Below are positions 26,201-41,200 of a stretch of 64,000 nt of DNA, one piece after another. This DNA comes from Spisula solida (Eukaryota; Mollusca; Bivalvia; Venerida; Mactridae), in the NCBI GenBank assembly GCA_947247005.1, contig OX365960.1, forward strand, positions 18,972,533 through 19,036,532, in the 5' to 3' direction. The notes beneath the pieces were generated by a model that was not told the origin of the DNA, did not search any database, and was given only the letters and a program-made list of their open reading frames with translations. The stretch's first letter is position 1, and every line of letters begins with the position of its first letter. Made by a program: the position numbers and the translations under genes.

Positions 26201-29200
26201 TTAAAAACAGTTAAAACAAACAAAAATCAATCAAAATAGAAACCAGAAATGCAGTATTTTTTATAAAAAAAAATACAAAATAAAACCTTTCCAAAGTAAG
26301 CAACAGTTTTATTTACCGACCTATTAATTCCTTTTATTAAATTGAATTTTCCTCTTTCTGATGGCTTAATACTATGGTTATTTGCTTCCAAATCATCCAT
26401 ATAAATTGCATATATATGCATACAATAGTGCATGAATAATTATAAGGGTATTGATAATCAATATTGGCATTTTTAAACGAGCTTATTAAGCTAACATATT
26501 TTTAGACTTTGAATCAGAAGGTTGTGGTACCAGTCCAATGCTCCAACCAAGGAGCAAAATAAGCAGGTTTCAACGACAACTTGAAAGCTGAAAATAATGC
26601 TGTTTTTCAACAAATAAATTTGGGTTTCTCCGATTAATCTACTAGTTAGTTCTTTTTTTTATATAACTACTATTTATTGAAAACCAAACCAGTATCGTCT
26701 TAACAGAGAGAATTTATGCTCCTTTGATGCACTAAACACTGGAAAGCCAACTACTTATAATTGTAACTTAACAACCAAATGTTGATCGAGTACATTTTGA
26801 CAGAAAATACTTTTGTACGGCAAATATTTAGTGAAGAGGTGCAGTCAGCTAGCAACTATTCTGTGTAAGATTAGACAGACGGACAGACAAACAGATTGAA
26901 TGACAGACTGACAGACAAACAAACTGACAATACAGATGGTCAGTCAGACAGATAGATGATAAGAACCTCAGACATCAACTAGAAGAATATGCTAGCATGT
27001 ATTGTTGTACTAAATATTTAAGTATTGCTTGAATGTTTTGGAGTTGTTGCGGTGGCTTAGTTAGTATGGTCGCGATCACTTTAGTGCTAGGCGCTGTCGC
27101 TGTTGGAGTCGTGGGTTCAAATCCCACTCACCAGGTGAGGGTTCATTATACGATTTTTAAATATTCTAGGTCAATTAACAACTTTTCAATTTCAATAGCG
27201 TCGACACAAACGATGACAATAAGGTGTGAAAATATCAATTGGGCCAGAAAAGTCGTGTCGATATAAGCGGAGTGTGGACACAGGCATGTCGACTAAACCG
27301 TCATATTTAAGATTCGAAAGTATGTCGACATAACCGAAGCGTCGATACAACAGATGTCGACACAACGAGTTTCAACTGTATTGTTTAAACAGATGTTACA
27401 CTCCTTTGCACTAAGTACTAGAACGGTAACTAAATGAACTTCTAATACTAACTTCACAAAGAAATGTTGAGTACTTAAGATTGCAATCATTATACTGACA
27501 GAATGGTTACCAAATAGGATGTGTGATTTACAGATTAAGACATTTTCCAAGTCACTGATGGGCAAATCAGGTATGTAGTTTTTTCAACACTTTTGCATTT
27601 TTACCTGTTTGCAATACACTGCTGGATGCAATATCTGGACAGACAAGGCAATGTGTCATCCCAAAGCCATACAGAAACGATAGCAGCGCCTAGCCATCCG
27701 CACAAGAGTCAGACATAGAATGAACTATCTATATCCCCAAAAAGGATATTTTAAGCAAGCCCATATACTCTGACACCCCGCAATGAATGACATACTATAA
27801 CTGTTGACTTTAAATATTATGCATAATTAAGGGGAGGTAATTATGAATGATAACTACACTGAAGTGAAGTCATAAGATAAACCAATTCATCATGTCACAT
27901 CTTTTATGATAAAGGGATTTGAACAATTAATTAATTTATTAATTTATACATCAATAGACATGTTTCACACTTTTAGTGAATTAAACCATCAGGAAGGGGC
28001 TGAAAAGGGGGACACTAGAAAAAGTGCAAGAGATCTCGATACGTCAGGGTATGCAGAAGGGGGTGTGACAGGCATTCAACTAAATAATGTATCAATTCTT
28101 TACTTCACAAATAACACTCAAAATAAGAACTTCACAAGAAACAAGTGATGTTTGTTAAACATGTATGCCACTCTTCACTGCAGCCAAATCGTCAAATTTG
28201 TTTAAGGTCCCTGTGACCTTGACCCAACAGATGTCAACACCGAATGGATTAGTCACCAGAACTTGAGGGATCTCCTTACCTCCAGACAGTGTCACTCTGA
28301 CCAACCGACATGTGCAAAATATTATACAACAACTTCCTAATAGAGGCAGTGGTATATTTAACAAAACAATTACATGATACAATTAATTTATTATTTTACA
28401 AACTATTAAAATTAACACCGAAATATGAATTCTTAAATTGTTTGAGGAAATTAGGAGGAAAATTCATGACTGTACATTGTTCATGGGTATTGAGCGTGGA
28501 AAGTTATATAAATGAATATATTTAATAGTATATATAAGTTATAATGAACGTTGAATAATAAATAAATGATGACCCATAATATCGCTCACTTGTGCACTTT
28601 TGGAAAAACGATCAAGTCGTGAATTGGGATTTTTTTAACAACAATAAGCTTTATTCAGTGTCATCTATATTGTATCCCAAGCAATGTTCTGGCCTATAAA
28701 GTGAGGAAATGTTTTGGCGTTATTTAAAAAATAAAATTAAATGACCCATAATTGAGCTTCAAATATTTCGATTCCAAATATGTAACATGATTTATAAGAT
28801 TGGGGAAAAATGGATGATACTGTCCATTGGAAATAGGTCCTGTTTTTTGGAATGGGTCAGTTTTCAAGACCTACAAAAGGGGCAGAAACCCCTGACTACT
28901 ATCTTTAGGCACTTTCCTAACAAACCACCAAGGAACATTCCCATGCAGTTACATCAATGTAGCAAGTCCCAAAAGGGAAAATGTTTGAAGAAAATGTCGA
29001 CGCACGGCATCCAATGACCCTTTAAACTCATAAAGAGCACTTCATGCTCAGATGAGGCAAGAAACCCCAGAAAACCAGGTTTTCAAATGCAAAATGCAAA
29101 ACAAACTGCATAATTATTTTATGCTACCAATAACTAAGACAGTCACTATTACTCTACTAGAACTGTGAAATTTTTAAATCCCACATACTTGCACTTTTTA

Positions 29201-32200
29201 AAATGCACATGCTTGATATAAAACCACTACTATAACATTTCACACCTGTTAATTTCTAATTTAAAGATATGCACAAAGAATTATAGTCACCATACTGCCC
29301 CACACTTACATGCCCAAAATTTAGTAATTTCCATTAGAAAACCTGGTTAATAAGTAAAACATATGCTCCCTAGCAGTGACCTTGACCTTTCACAAAGTCC
29401 TCGAACTAATTAGGGTAATCTACAGGGTCATGACTATAAAACTTGCTATACCAAGTTTGAAGGTCACACATCATGACTGTGTCAGTGACCAAATTCAAGA
29501 TTTTAAACTAAAGGCCACTGTATTGAAAGTCGCTATGACCTTGACCTTTGATCTAGTCCCCTTAAAATCAATATAGAGGACAACTGCAGGTTGTTCCCAA
29601 AATATCTGCTAAGATTAAGGACCACAGGCCAATTTAAGTGTTAGTTATTGATCATGATCATTTGGTCTAGTCTGACAGACCAACATGTGCATAGCAATGT
29701 ACCCCACCCCCTTCTTGAAAAGGGGAGGGGCAAAATAAATAATAATAAAATCCTTTCTTTCTAACTTCTTCAACTAAATAAGCTACACAATAATTGCATA
29801 TGATCATTTTATATAATTAGTATTATGCAGTAAATTATATATCTAATTACAAACAAACCCTTTATTGTTATATGAAATGGCCCCAGACCCATATAGGGAA
29901 ACCCAAAAACATAAAAATAATTCATAGCATAACTCATGCATCTTTTCTATATTTACCTTTTCAGGGTCAACCTTATGAATCTATTAACAATGCAAAATAG
30001 AAGAAAATATAAATGTAATAAAATTATATAATTCTACAAACTTTCTGCAATTCTACAAAAAAAAAACAGAAAATGAAAAACTTAAAGGCAAGATTATCAA
30101 AAGACTTGGTAGATGCTCTCTCCTAAAACCATTTGGACAAACAAGCCAGACAGACATCAGCAAAACAGCATTTTTTCATAACATTTTCAGCAAAACAGTA
30201 TACCCCACCCATGTACCAAAGACAAGGCGAGCAAACTAAACTGGTTAGTTAATGAACAGTAATATAAATCAGACATCAAGTCTTTTTTTGGAGTCAATAT
30301 TTTTATCACATGACTTAATTTAACCCTTTACACCATAACCATCGTATTTAACACTGGTATTTTGATAGAAGATTATGTATACCGATAAACACAAAAACGC
30401 CAGGATATAAAGTAAACAATTTTACTGGTCAATTTTGCAAATTTTGTATGTGATTTCGACAATTTTCAAATTGTAATAACTATGTGATTTTTGCTATTGA
30501 GACTATTTTTTAATTAATTTACTATATAAGTGAATATTTTTGTGGGTCAAAAAGTTAGTGAATTTTTATTTTCAGACATTCAGCATGTGAAAATGTTAGA
30601 AATTTTTCTATTTTTTGTAGTGTTAATTGTAGGTCGAAAATTTAAGGCAGAGGAAAAGTAAACAAATTTTCAAAAGCAAATTTTAAAAATTCACTAAATT
30701 GGCAAATATTTTAATCATGACAATGTTTATTTGATAAATTCACTAACTTAACTACCTACTTCTTTATTGTGCTTTATGTAAGTCAAAATTTACACTACAG
30801 TGTACTGTTTTATCAAAGCACTAACGGAAATCGTAAACTTACGATCAAATTCAAATTCCTTATACTGCTTTTACAACTGCAAATAGTTGTCGGATATGGT
30901 CTTTTAGGAGTTTATTTACTGAATAATTATTAGTATTGCAGCTCCATTTACCACACTTTATAATTGTAAACAAATTATAAATAATTTAAATTTGAGCGTT
31001 ATTTAAAGATTGTCGTAAGTGCTTTGATAAAACAGTACCCAGGAAATTTTGGCAAATTTTGAAAATTCACTAAATTGGCAAAACTTTCATCATGTCACTG
31101 CTTATTTGATAATGTCACTAACTTATTAACCCCCTATTTTTTTATTGTGCTTTATGTAGGTCAAAATTCAGACAATAGGAAATGTTGGCAAATTTTGAAA
31201 TTGGCCAAGATGCAAAGTTATTCACTTATACAGTAATTAAACAAAATAAAGGTTAGCTTACCTGTCCATCTGTAATGTGTTTGACTTTAAGTTTTATAAA
31301 TCGTTCGAGGCAATCTTGATCAAGCTGATGAACCTCATCTTCGGAGAGTTTGTGAGGGGTCATAACCTCGTAATCAAACGCTGTTAGTGGCGGTGACATA
31401 GAGGTCTGACGTTCAGCGTGTCCCGGAATCTTCGTCGGAGAACTGTTTCCTGATTTGACTAGAGGCACATCCTGTCATGTGTACAATATAAGGTGCTAGG
31501 TCAAGATTGTATGATTATTAATTTTTATTAAAGGGACTGCCTCACATATTGGTGTATTGCAAAAATAAAATTAAATTGTCAAATATTCATGTAATGTTGG
31601 TATAATTTCCTGTATATGCCATAAACAACCACATTGACATAAAAAATAACTTGGGAAACATCGGCATTTTGTAGTAATTTAGCATTATTACACCCAAACT
31701 TCTATAGGGTATTAATACCCTATAGAATTAGCACTACTATCACTTAAATTGCCTGAAATGTGTTTGCATTCGATGAAAACGAATTGCGAAACGAACTGAA
31801 TACCTCACAGATGTTTAGGCTTTAGTTTGTTGAAGTTACAGTTTGATCATGTCTGAATAACATAATTCATAGAATATTTTGGAAGGAAACTCTGCGATAT
31901 TTTCAAACAGAAAAATACTGAGTGCCAAATATCAAGAGTGATTTAAATTGCTTATATGCCATAAATCTTTCATAAAGCAACCACCAGTGACTTTCTATTA
32001 TATAAATACTTGGTTAGGTAGGAAAATAAGGTCATAAATTTTTTAGCCCGATCTGTGAGGCAGCACCTTTAAAATACTGTTATGTATGCTATATACTAGT
32101 GTCCTACTGAGGCATAATACCCAATCCTGAAAATAAGACGCAAGTCTGTTTGGTGTTTCAACAAACATTATTTTATTGTTGAAATTCAGATTTTGGAACT

Positions 32201-35200
32201 TCAAATGATCATAACTTTGTCAATTCTTTCCGTTTTTTCATCAAATAAATTTTATTTTGTACAGAAAGAAGATTTCCAGATTATTCCAGAATTGTAGGAC
32301 CCCTGAATATAATGCTATATATGCTAAGTCCATGGGTGAAAGTTGAGAAATATGAAAATACTGAAAAATAAGCTGGGGGCCAGGGGGCCGCAGGACCCCC
32401 GGTGGGTCCAGGGCAAAGCCTTGGCCAGGGTTCCAGGGGGCCGGAGGCCCCCGGAAGCTCCTTGAAAACAACATTTTAAAGTACTCCTGAAAGCAAATTC
32501 TGGCACTTCTGACTTGCTGTTATGAAAAATAAAAGGCCCCAAAAAAAGCATGTCCTTTTGGTGATTTTGTTTTCACTTTCAAGTTAATACCTTTGAATTA
32601 TTATTGGACTTCTACTGAGTAGAGGTTGGAGTTCCAATAGTGAACAAGTGTCTGTACAAAAGTTATAGTCAATAGATTTCAGGTTGTACCTTGTCGAGAA
32701 GTGCAGATAATTTGGACAAAAAACGCTTGATAGATGCCTATTCTTGTGTAGAGGTTAGGGTCCCAATGGTGAACAAGTTCCACCCAGTAAAGTATGAAAG
32801 CAGGGGTAGGGGTCTAGAGGGGCACCCCCCCCCCAGAAGCTTCTGAGAATAGTGATTTTGAATGCCAATAAACAGCTTAACTCCAGCATCATGAGGTTGC
32901 CAAAAACCGACCTACTGTCATGTAACATGTCTGTATGTGTGAACATTTTCATCTGATGTATGGACTATGTATGGATGTAAATATCTACACAAAAAACTCT
33001 CAACACATTCCTTTAGTAGATCGAATAGTAATATATTGTTTACTGTAAATAAGTTTCATGTTTAGCCAATATAAAAAAGACTTTATAGAATAGAATAATG
33101 GGGAATAAGTAGATTCACAAGAATATGATCAATCATCATTTGTGTTACAGAATATGACAATGAACTTAAATAACAACTGTTGTTGCAGATTATTTAATTA
33201 AGTACTGTATTACTAAGGGCTATATTTGGTTAAAATCGTGCTTATATATTTTTGCAAGCAAGACAATGACTCTGCTTCAGGTAAATCACAATTTCCAATT
33301 AAAACTTAAAAGTAAACACAAGATGTTTGTAAAACATGTATGCCCCATGGCAGCCCAATAGTCAGAAATAATAAAGGTCAAGTGACATTGACCTTTGACC
33401 TCAAAATCAATAGGGGTCATCTACTGTTGATGACTAACCTACATTACATGTTATGATGTAAAGTTTTAAGATCCTAGGGCAAAGCGTCCTTTGGTTATTG
33501 AAAGGAAAGCATTTCAATATTCAGAAATGGTAAAGGTCACAGTGACCCTACTGACATCAAAATCAATAGGGTCCATCTACTGTTGATAACCAACCTCCAT
33601 GTAAAGTTTGAAGATCCTAGGGCAAAGCGTTCTTCCGCTATTAAATATACCCCCTCATAGCCTCATCAAAGATGGGGGGAGGGGCATAATAATATTAGAT
33701 CTACTATAGGAGAAACAGTGTATGTAGTCACTCATTTCGTCAGTTTACTTCCAAACATTCAGGATATATCAGGCCCACTTAATGATAACATATACACACT
33801 GGGACACTTGTGAAATAATAATTGTTTATACTAATCGGTATTCAAAACAACTTAATTAGTTAGAAAGAAAATCATGTTTTTATTTAATTTCTGAATTGTG
33901 AAGTGTCCCAACGTCTTTAACCTTTTTAACTCTTCACTGTAAATACTTGTGCGTTGATCACACAATCTTGTAAATATAAAGTACAATATTGCCCCAGGGT
34001 TGGACCTGTACTTAACTGGAAGAAGGTCCCTGTTCAGCAAGAAGGCCTTCAGAATCATGTTGACAAAATACAAGTTTTCTCAATAGCCCAGGGATCTAAA
34101 GATGATATTTTTGGCATGTTATTCCCCATATTGACATGAAATTAATTGGTTTCTTTGAATCATCATGACATGGAAGCATAAAAAGCTAAATGTCTGCATC
34201 TCTATAGATCCAGTACTGACCATTTATTATCATGCTTGCAACTGCTACAATTAACACTGTGTGTTCACCAACACCAAACACACACACACACACATACAAT
34301 GCTGTGTGAACTTAAAGTCCCATTGATATTGTCAAGAGGCTTTTATTGAACTTATTTGCAGCAACAAAATATTACAATTTCCAGAATTTTTGACGGAAAG
34401 AACGGCGCTGGACCGTACCTAATTTCTTATTAATTCAACCATTCAAAGCTTCGTCACGCTCGTATCCGATTCGCCAATGTATTTCAACCGCTTCCCGATC
34501 GCCAATTATTCCTGACATACTTCTCTCACGCGCTTAATTGCGTTTGAAAAATACGAAATTCCACTTTCGATTTGATGACAAATTTCTTTAAAACCGGCAC
34601 TGAATACCCGAATAGCGGAAAGATCGAGTGCCGTGATTGGTTCAATGAATTACAAGGATACTTGTAGAGGTAACTTCATCGGCCAATCAGAACGGTCGTT
34701 TCATTAGTGCACTGGAAAACCAATACGGTCTAAAACAATTACGAATATCGCGGTCGCGCTAGCAAAAGTCGGCATACCCCCCCCCCCCCCTCAAATTTTT
34801 ACGACGGATTTACGCGATTTGGAAAAACGGTCTTGGGACATGTCTAAAATACGGAAATCCGTCATAAAACGGAAAACTTTCACCCATGTAAGTCTGACTG
34901 GTCAACAGTACTAGAGTCATATGGAGACTAATCGGTCATATTATTCTGACACACATGGCCTATCACCTAGAAAACTACACTCATGTGCTGAGGATCAAGC
35001 AAGGGCGATATAACAGTACCAAAAACTTTCAAATTGGTATGTTATGACCTGTAATTGAACGGAGACCTCATACCCTCAAAGCAAACGATGTAGCCTGAAC
35101 ATTCTTCACTCATTGATCACCCACCTGTATTCTATCAATTTACAAAATTTAATACAGGGGTTCCATTTGAATCAGGAGTAGGGGTTTTGACCCTTGAAAT

Positions 35201-38200
35201 TCCCAAAAAGCCACATTCTGACCCTCAAGATTTCGGTTTGAAGTATCATTTTCTTTTAAAATCATGGGTATTTTGCCTATAAAATGGTAAAATTCAGTCA
35301 AAAGTATCGAAATAACCCTTTAAATTCAGAAGCTAGTGAATCCCGGTTAATATCACTTAAAAAATGTAAACGAAATTTGAGTCAAGGATAAAAGAGCATT
35401 ATAAGAATTTGTCTTTATATACCATTTTTGGTTTATCCTGTGGACTACCAAATACTGAGTCTGACTGATGTTGGGAACCAATACCCTCTGATGAGGAACA
35501 AGACGAAGACGTCCGACCCACAGGAACATGCTGGTAGTCTTTGTCCGGAATATGTAAAGTCTGAAAAAAAATCAAATTATACAGTTTTTGTTCAATTCGG
35601 ATTAACGCCATTTCTGAACATTTTTTTCAGTTATAACGCGACCGTGACCAAATAGTTACGGCGTCTGCATTGGAAGTGGGTATTAATCCTTGTAAAAGCT
35701 GGGTTAGAACTGTATTTATGTAATTATTATTTAGGCCTTTCGGTCAAGGATAACCCATGAAAGTGCAAGCACTTATTTCCAATGGGGTCCTGTTTTATGT
35801 TGAAGGGACAGCGAGTAGAAGATAGAGGTGTGATACAAGGAACCCGGGAGCGTTACCCTAGCTCGTTCCGAATAGACTCCCTGGTTCTTTAACGTGCCCG
35901 ATGTATAGCACCGATACACGCGAGACTACCTCTGGGTTTCCAACCAGTTCATCTCTAGTTGGGTGGGAAACACTGAAAAGCGTTCCAGAAATGACCAAGA
36001 CTGTCCCGGTCGAGATTCGAACCAGGGACCTCTCGATCAGTAGTCAAAGGCGTTATCCACGATGCCACCTGATGCAGTCAGTTAATAACCTGCCAGCTAG
36101 TTAGCAGCCAGCTAGTTAAAGAATGGTTACCATTATAGGCCCATCTCTGGTACCTATGTGCGCTTAAAAGATAGGTGTCTTATAAGTCAGAATTTGCTGG
36201 CCACTCAGTAGTGGTGACAATATAATAAGTAGTCTTTAACTAAACACAGTGGCAGATACACTTAATTAGTTTTCCTGGCCTAAGCCATAATCAGAAAATA
36301 TGTTTAAACCAGTTTATCTAAAAAAAATTAAGTTAACAATAAAATGGTGTCATTCTTAGTTAAGTAATCTAGTTGCATTGTGTATGAATCAATAGAACAA
36401 TGGACAATCATACAACTATTAATGTTACTAGATAAATCACTTAACTTGCTTAAGTACTAAGTAGTTTATAGAAATCTTAGGACGGGGTCAACAGATGTTT
36501 TAGGCCAAAATATAGTAACTTCTAGAATACCATCCAAACTTGCCCCATTTTTTGCTTTCAAACTAAAAGTCACAATTGGTTCAAGATTGTTTTTGTTGGA
36601 ATAAATATTAATTTTCATAAATCAATCTGAACTTATTTCTCGAATATCATCCCAACTTGTCCCATTTTTTGCTTTCAAAATATATGTCACAATAGGGTCA
36701 AGATTGTTTTAGTTTGAATAAATAAAAATTTTCATATTATTATAAATCAATCATATCTGTTTCCTTTTTAACGTTTAGATAATAAACAGTCTATCATACC
36801 CTATCAAGTGAGGATGTTAATATTCCAGCAACAAACTTGGGATGAAATGCTTAAGAAAGCCGTGAAAATCAAAACCAGATATTATAATTAATTAGGTTTA
36901 ATTTTTTATTTGTCCTTAATCCATTTTTGTTGTACATTGTATATATTTTATATAATGTAATGCAGAGAAGACGAATGTTCAAACTTATAATTCTGTGTTT
37001 GTGGTTTTTATTGAAATTCATTTTTATCTTTAATGGAATGTGAGTATGATAATTAAGCAATAAATCATAATGGCCTTTAATCTGTACAATCAATAATTTA
37101 CGTGAGGGATAAATTTTTCGCTGTATTAGCGATATTGATGAATTTGCGAAAATTTATGCTCATTAACTTAACAATGACAGCAAAATACAGATTAGTTCTT
37201 TCTGAAGTTACACAAGAGGGCCTAAAGGGCCCTAGGTCGCTCATCTGTTGTAGTAGTGCATGTAAGCCCTGTGATTTGACCTAGTGACCTAGTTATTGGC
37301 CCAAGATGACCCAATATTGCACTTGGCCTAGATTTGTTGAGATGATCACTGTGACCAAGTTTCATAAAGATTAGGCTAAAATGGTGCCCTCTAGTGACTA
37401 CACAACGTTTTTCTATGATTTCACCTTGTGACCTAGTTTTTCACCCCAGATGACCTAATATCAAACTTGACCTAGATCTTGCTGAGATGATCATTGTGAC
37501 TGAGTTTCATAAAGATAAGGTCAGAATTGTGACCTCTAGTGTCTACACAAGTAAATTGTTGACGGACGACGGACAACGGACAGACGGACGGACAAAGAGT
37601 GATCACAAAAGCTCACTCTCACTTTGTGACAGATGAGCTAAAAACATGAACATTTAACCTTGCGTACTACTTCAGAAGAACAAATTTGGTAAATTTTAAC
37701 TTCGAGAAAATATCTGATTTTACAGTCTATCTTTTTTATACAAGTGTATTGCGGTAATTTTATGTTTTATGATTCATGTAATAGTTATTACAAGTGTCAA
37801 TACATGACTTAAAATGTTATCTGAATTGGCTTATTGTTCGGGAACAGAATTTAAGTGGAAAATGGCCATAACTCTTTATTAACAAGTCATTAAGAATTGC
37901 AAGCAATACAGAAGTCCCCTACCAGTTTTAAGCCATTTTCAATGTTTCTGTTGCCATAGCAACCCGATTTTTGGTATGAATAAAAATATATTTGGATGTG
38001 CATTATCCCCTTATTGCCCCCTATCCACATACCAAGTTTCATAAACCTAGCTTGGGAACTGTTTGAGTTATGTCAGGATCCAGATTTTTTTACGGAAAGA
38101 CTGACTGATGGACTGACGGCAAACCTATAGTCACCACCGGTCAAAAACCTGTAGGGGACTAACAAGAGGGCCTAAGTCACTGAGCTGTCATAGTCATGCA

Positions 38201-41200
38201 AGATCCCTATGGTAACCTGAGCAATCATTTTCAATTTCAAATGAAGATTCATGAAAAAAAAATGAAAATACAGCCTCATTGCATATACAAGGTTTTTAGA
38301 TTATTTGAACTGGTGACCTAGTTTTTACCAAAGATGACCCATATATATACAAGAATTCCCTGACTTTTGCTCTATTCCAGGTTTCCCTGACTGATTCCAA
38401 ATTCCAACTTTTTCTGACCTTGAAAACATGTCCCTTACTGATTCCAAAAGTCCCTGACTTTCCCTGACCTTGAAAAAATTATGTTTTCCCTGACCTTGAT
38501 AAAAAATTTCCTGACTGATTTCAAAATTCCCTGACTTCCCTGACCTTGAAAATATTATGGTTTTCCCTGACTTTTCGATGATCGTGGGAACCTGTAATTT
38601 CAATCATTTTTACAAAGTCAATGAAAGTTACCTGTCCAGCAAATATGACTGAGGATATAAGTTTGTTGAGTTTTTTAAGTTCTGAAGGAGTCGTGTCATT
38701 ATGAGCAGCTATCTTCTCCAACGTATCTCTATCTTGTACCTGTAATAAGATAAGATAAGATCAGATAAAGTTTATTTTCCAATCATGGGTCATACTTTAT
38801 GACATGCTCATTACAGATAATGTAATAGTATATCCACAGGCCCTTCCTCAGAAACTTTTTAAGGCACTGATTTGTGCTTCAGGTGATCGACAAGAACAGA
38901 AACAAGAGGGCCCAAAGGGCCCTAGGTCGCTCACCTGTTATAGCAGTACATGACCAAGATGTACATGACATCATTGTGACCAAGTTTCATAAAGATTAAG
39001 TCAAAATTGTGACCTCTAGTGTCTACACAAGGTTTTTCTATGATTTGACCTTGTGACCTAGTTTTTGACCCAAGATGACCCAATATCAAACTTGACCTAG
39101 ATTTTGTTGAGATGATCATTGTGACCAAGTTTCATAGAGATTAAGTCAAAATTGTGACCTCTAGTGTCTACACAAGGTTTTTCTATGATTTGACCTTGTG
39201 ACCTAGTTTTAGACCCCGGATGACCCAATTTCGAACTTGACCTAGATTTTGTTGAGATGATCATTGTGACCAAGTTTCATAGATATTAAGTCAAAATTGT
39301 GACATCTAGTGTCTACACAAGGTTTTTCTATGATTTGACCTTGTGACCTAGTTTTTGACCCCGGATGACCCAATATCGAAATTGACCTAAATTTTGTTGT
39401 GATGATCATTGTGATTAAGTTTCATAAAGATTAGGCTCATATTGCGACCTCTAGTGTGTTCACAAGCTTTTTCAATGATTTGGCCTCGTGACCTAGTTTT
39501 TAACCCCAGATGACCCAATATCGAACTTGACCTAGATTATATAGAGATGATTATTGTGATCAAGTTTCATAAAGATTAGGCTCAAATTGTGACCTCTAAT
39601 GTGTTCACAAGGTTTTCCTTTGATTTGGCCTAGTGACCTAGTTTTTGACCCCAGATGACCCAATATCGAACTTGACCTAGATTGTATGAAGATGATCATT
39701 GTGATCAAGTTTCATATTGATCAGGCTAAATTTGTGACCTATAGTGTGTTCACAAGCAATTGTGAACGGACGGACGGACGACGGACGAAGAGCGATCACA
39801 AAAGCTCACCTTGTCACTTTGTTACAGGTGAGCTAAAAAGTTTAGAAGAGGAAACTGCATCAATATGCATAATTCAAAGGCTGATTTAAGCATTTTTTGA
39901 CACAATTATAGCCTTGATCTCTGAAACAACACAATAGAGACCAAAAATATAAGCACCAATAGTTATTTTTGAACACTTATTACCAGAATTTAAGGCGCTG
40001 GGGAAAGCCAATTCTGGCTTTAAGGCGCTGGGGTACCACTAGGGAAGGGCCTGATCCATGATTAGTTTAAAACACCAATGATTTTGGATGTATAAATTGA
40101 TTAATCAGGTCAGTCACTTGTTAACATAACATTGCGTATATATAAACATTGCAATTTCTCTAATTAATGTATTATTTTAATAGACATTATGTGCATTAGA
40201 ATGTAGCTTAGTGAATAAGGTGTTGGTTTGCAATGCCTTTATCACCAATTAAAATGTTTAAAACAATAAAAATACAATGTTATGATATTGCAATGTATGT
40301 ATAGAAGTGACAGACCTGATTAAACAGACTATACAGCACAACCTCTCTAGAGCAACACCAATCGGGAAACACAAAGTTTTGTTGTTGTACAGAGGCCGTT
40401 GCTCTGGAGAGGTAAAATAAATATAAGATAAATAGCAAATGGTTACTTTTGTAACAAAATGATGTTGCTTTAGAGAGGTAGTTTGTCAAAAGACGGCCAC
40501 TCTGAAGCAGTTGCTATTTTGGCAAAATATTTGGACATGCATACTGTACTTTTTCAGACAGGATAAAATTATATTGATTTTTCAAGGACTACTTTTCTGC
40601 TTAAAGAGAAAAAATAGTTCTAGAACTTAACATTTTGAGTATTATTACTACATCACAAATATAATGTTTTTTACACCATGTAAAAAACAGTGTAGCAATA
40701 CCATGTGACTTTTGGCTACAGGTCCAAGACGAAAATTGTCAACCTAAGAAAACAAAAATAGCCATAACTCATAATCATAGTCGGACCAGTTAAACAGGTG
40801 CATGTTACGTTATCAACATAAATGTGACGTCACGTTGGAGCCACAATGACTTACGTTGTCTAAATGTATGATTTATTTTACGATTTTATTGATTGTTTGT
40901 GGATTTCATAGGTAGCACCCTTAGTGTATATCTACATCAATTATATTTACCCTATGTTTTCTCCGTAGATATTATGAAAACGAACAATTGTATTAAAGAC
41001 TTTAATACACTTCAGAGCCTGGCCGTGAGGTGATAATCCGCCTGGAATGAATAATCACCCTTGGGCTGATTTAGCCCTCGCGGTGATTATTAATTTTCCG
41101 GGCAGATTATCAGCTCCCCGCCCAGCTGTGTCGTGTATTAACCTCTAAATACGCCATGCTAAGGGGAAAATTATAAGCTGACATGAAATATAAGATCTTT

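Larger units (their letters stand above)
32330..34887. mobile_element. Possible ~2.55-kb composite element bounded by CATGGGTGAAAGTT
   Basis: CATGGGTGAAAGTT at 32331-32344 and AACTTTCACCCATG at 34875-34888 form a 14-bp inverted pair. Inside are a GC-rich purine tract (32378-32460, GGGGGCCAGGGGGCCGCAGG), a MITE-B copy and a CpG-richer segment (34380-34870). No transposase ORF is visible, so the limits are tentative. Confidence 0.35.

Noticed and set aside
27044..27140. A functional tRNA gene
   Set aside because: A and B boxes are present but the acceptor and anticodon stems do not pair convincingly, and related copies (35735, 55205) have a SINE body.
32330..34887. An autonomous DNA transposon
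   Set aside because: The CATGGGTGAAAGTT pair is only 14 bp and no transposase-like ORF lies between; kept only as a tentative composite element.
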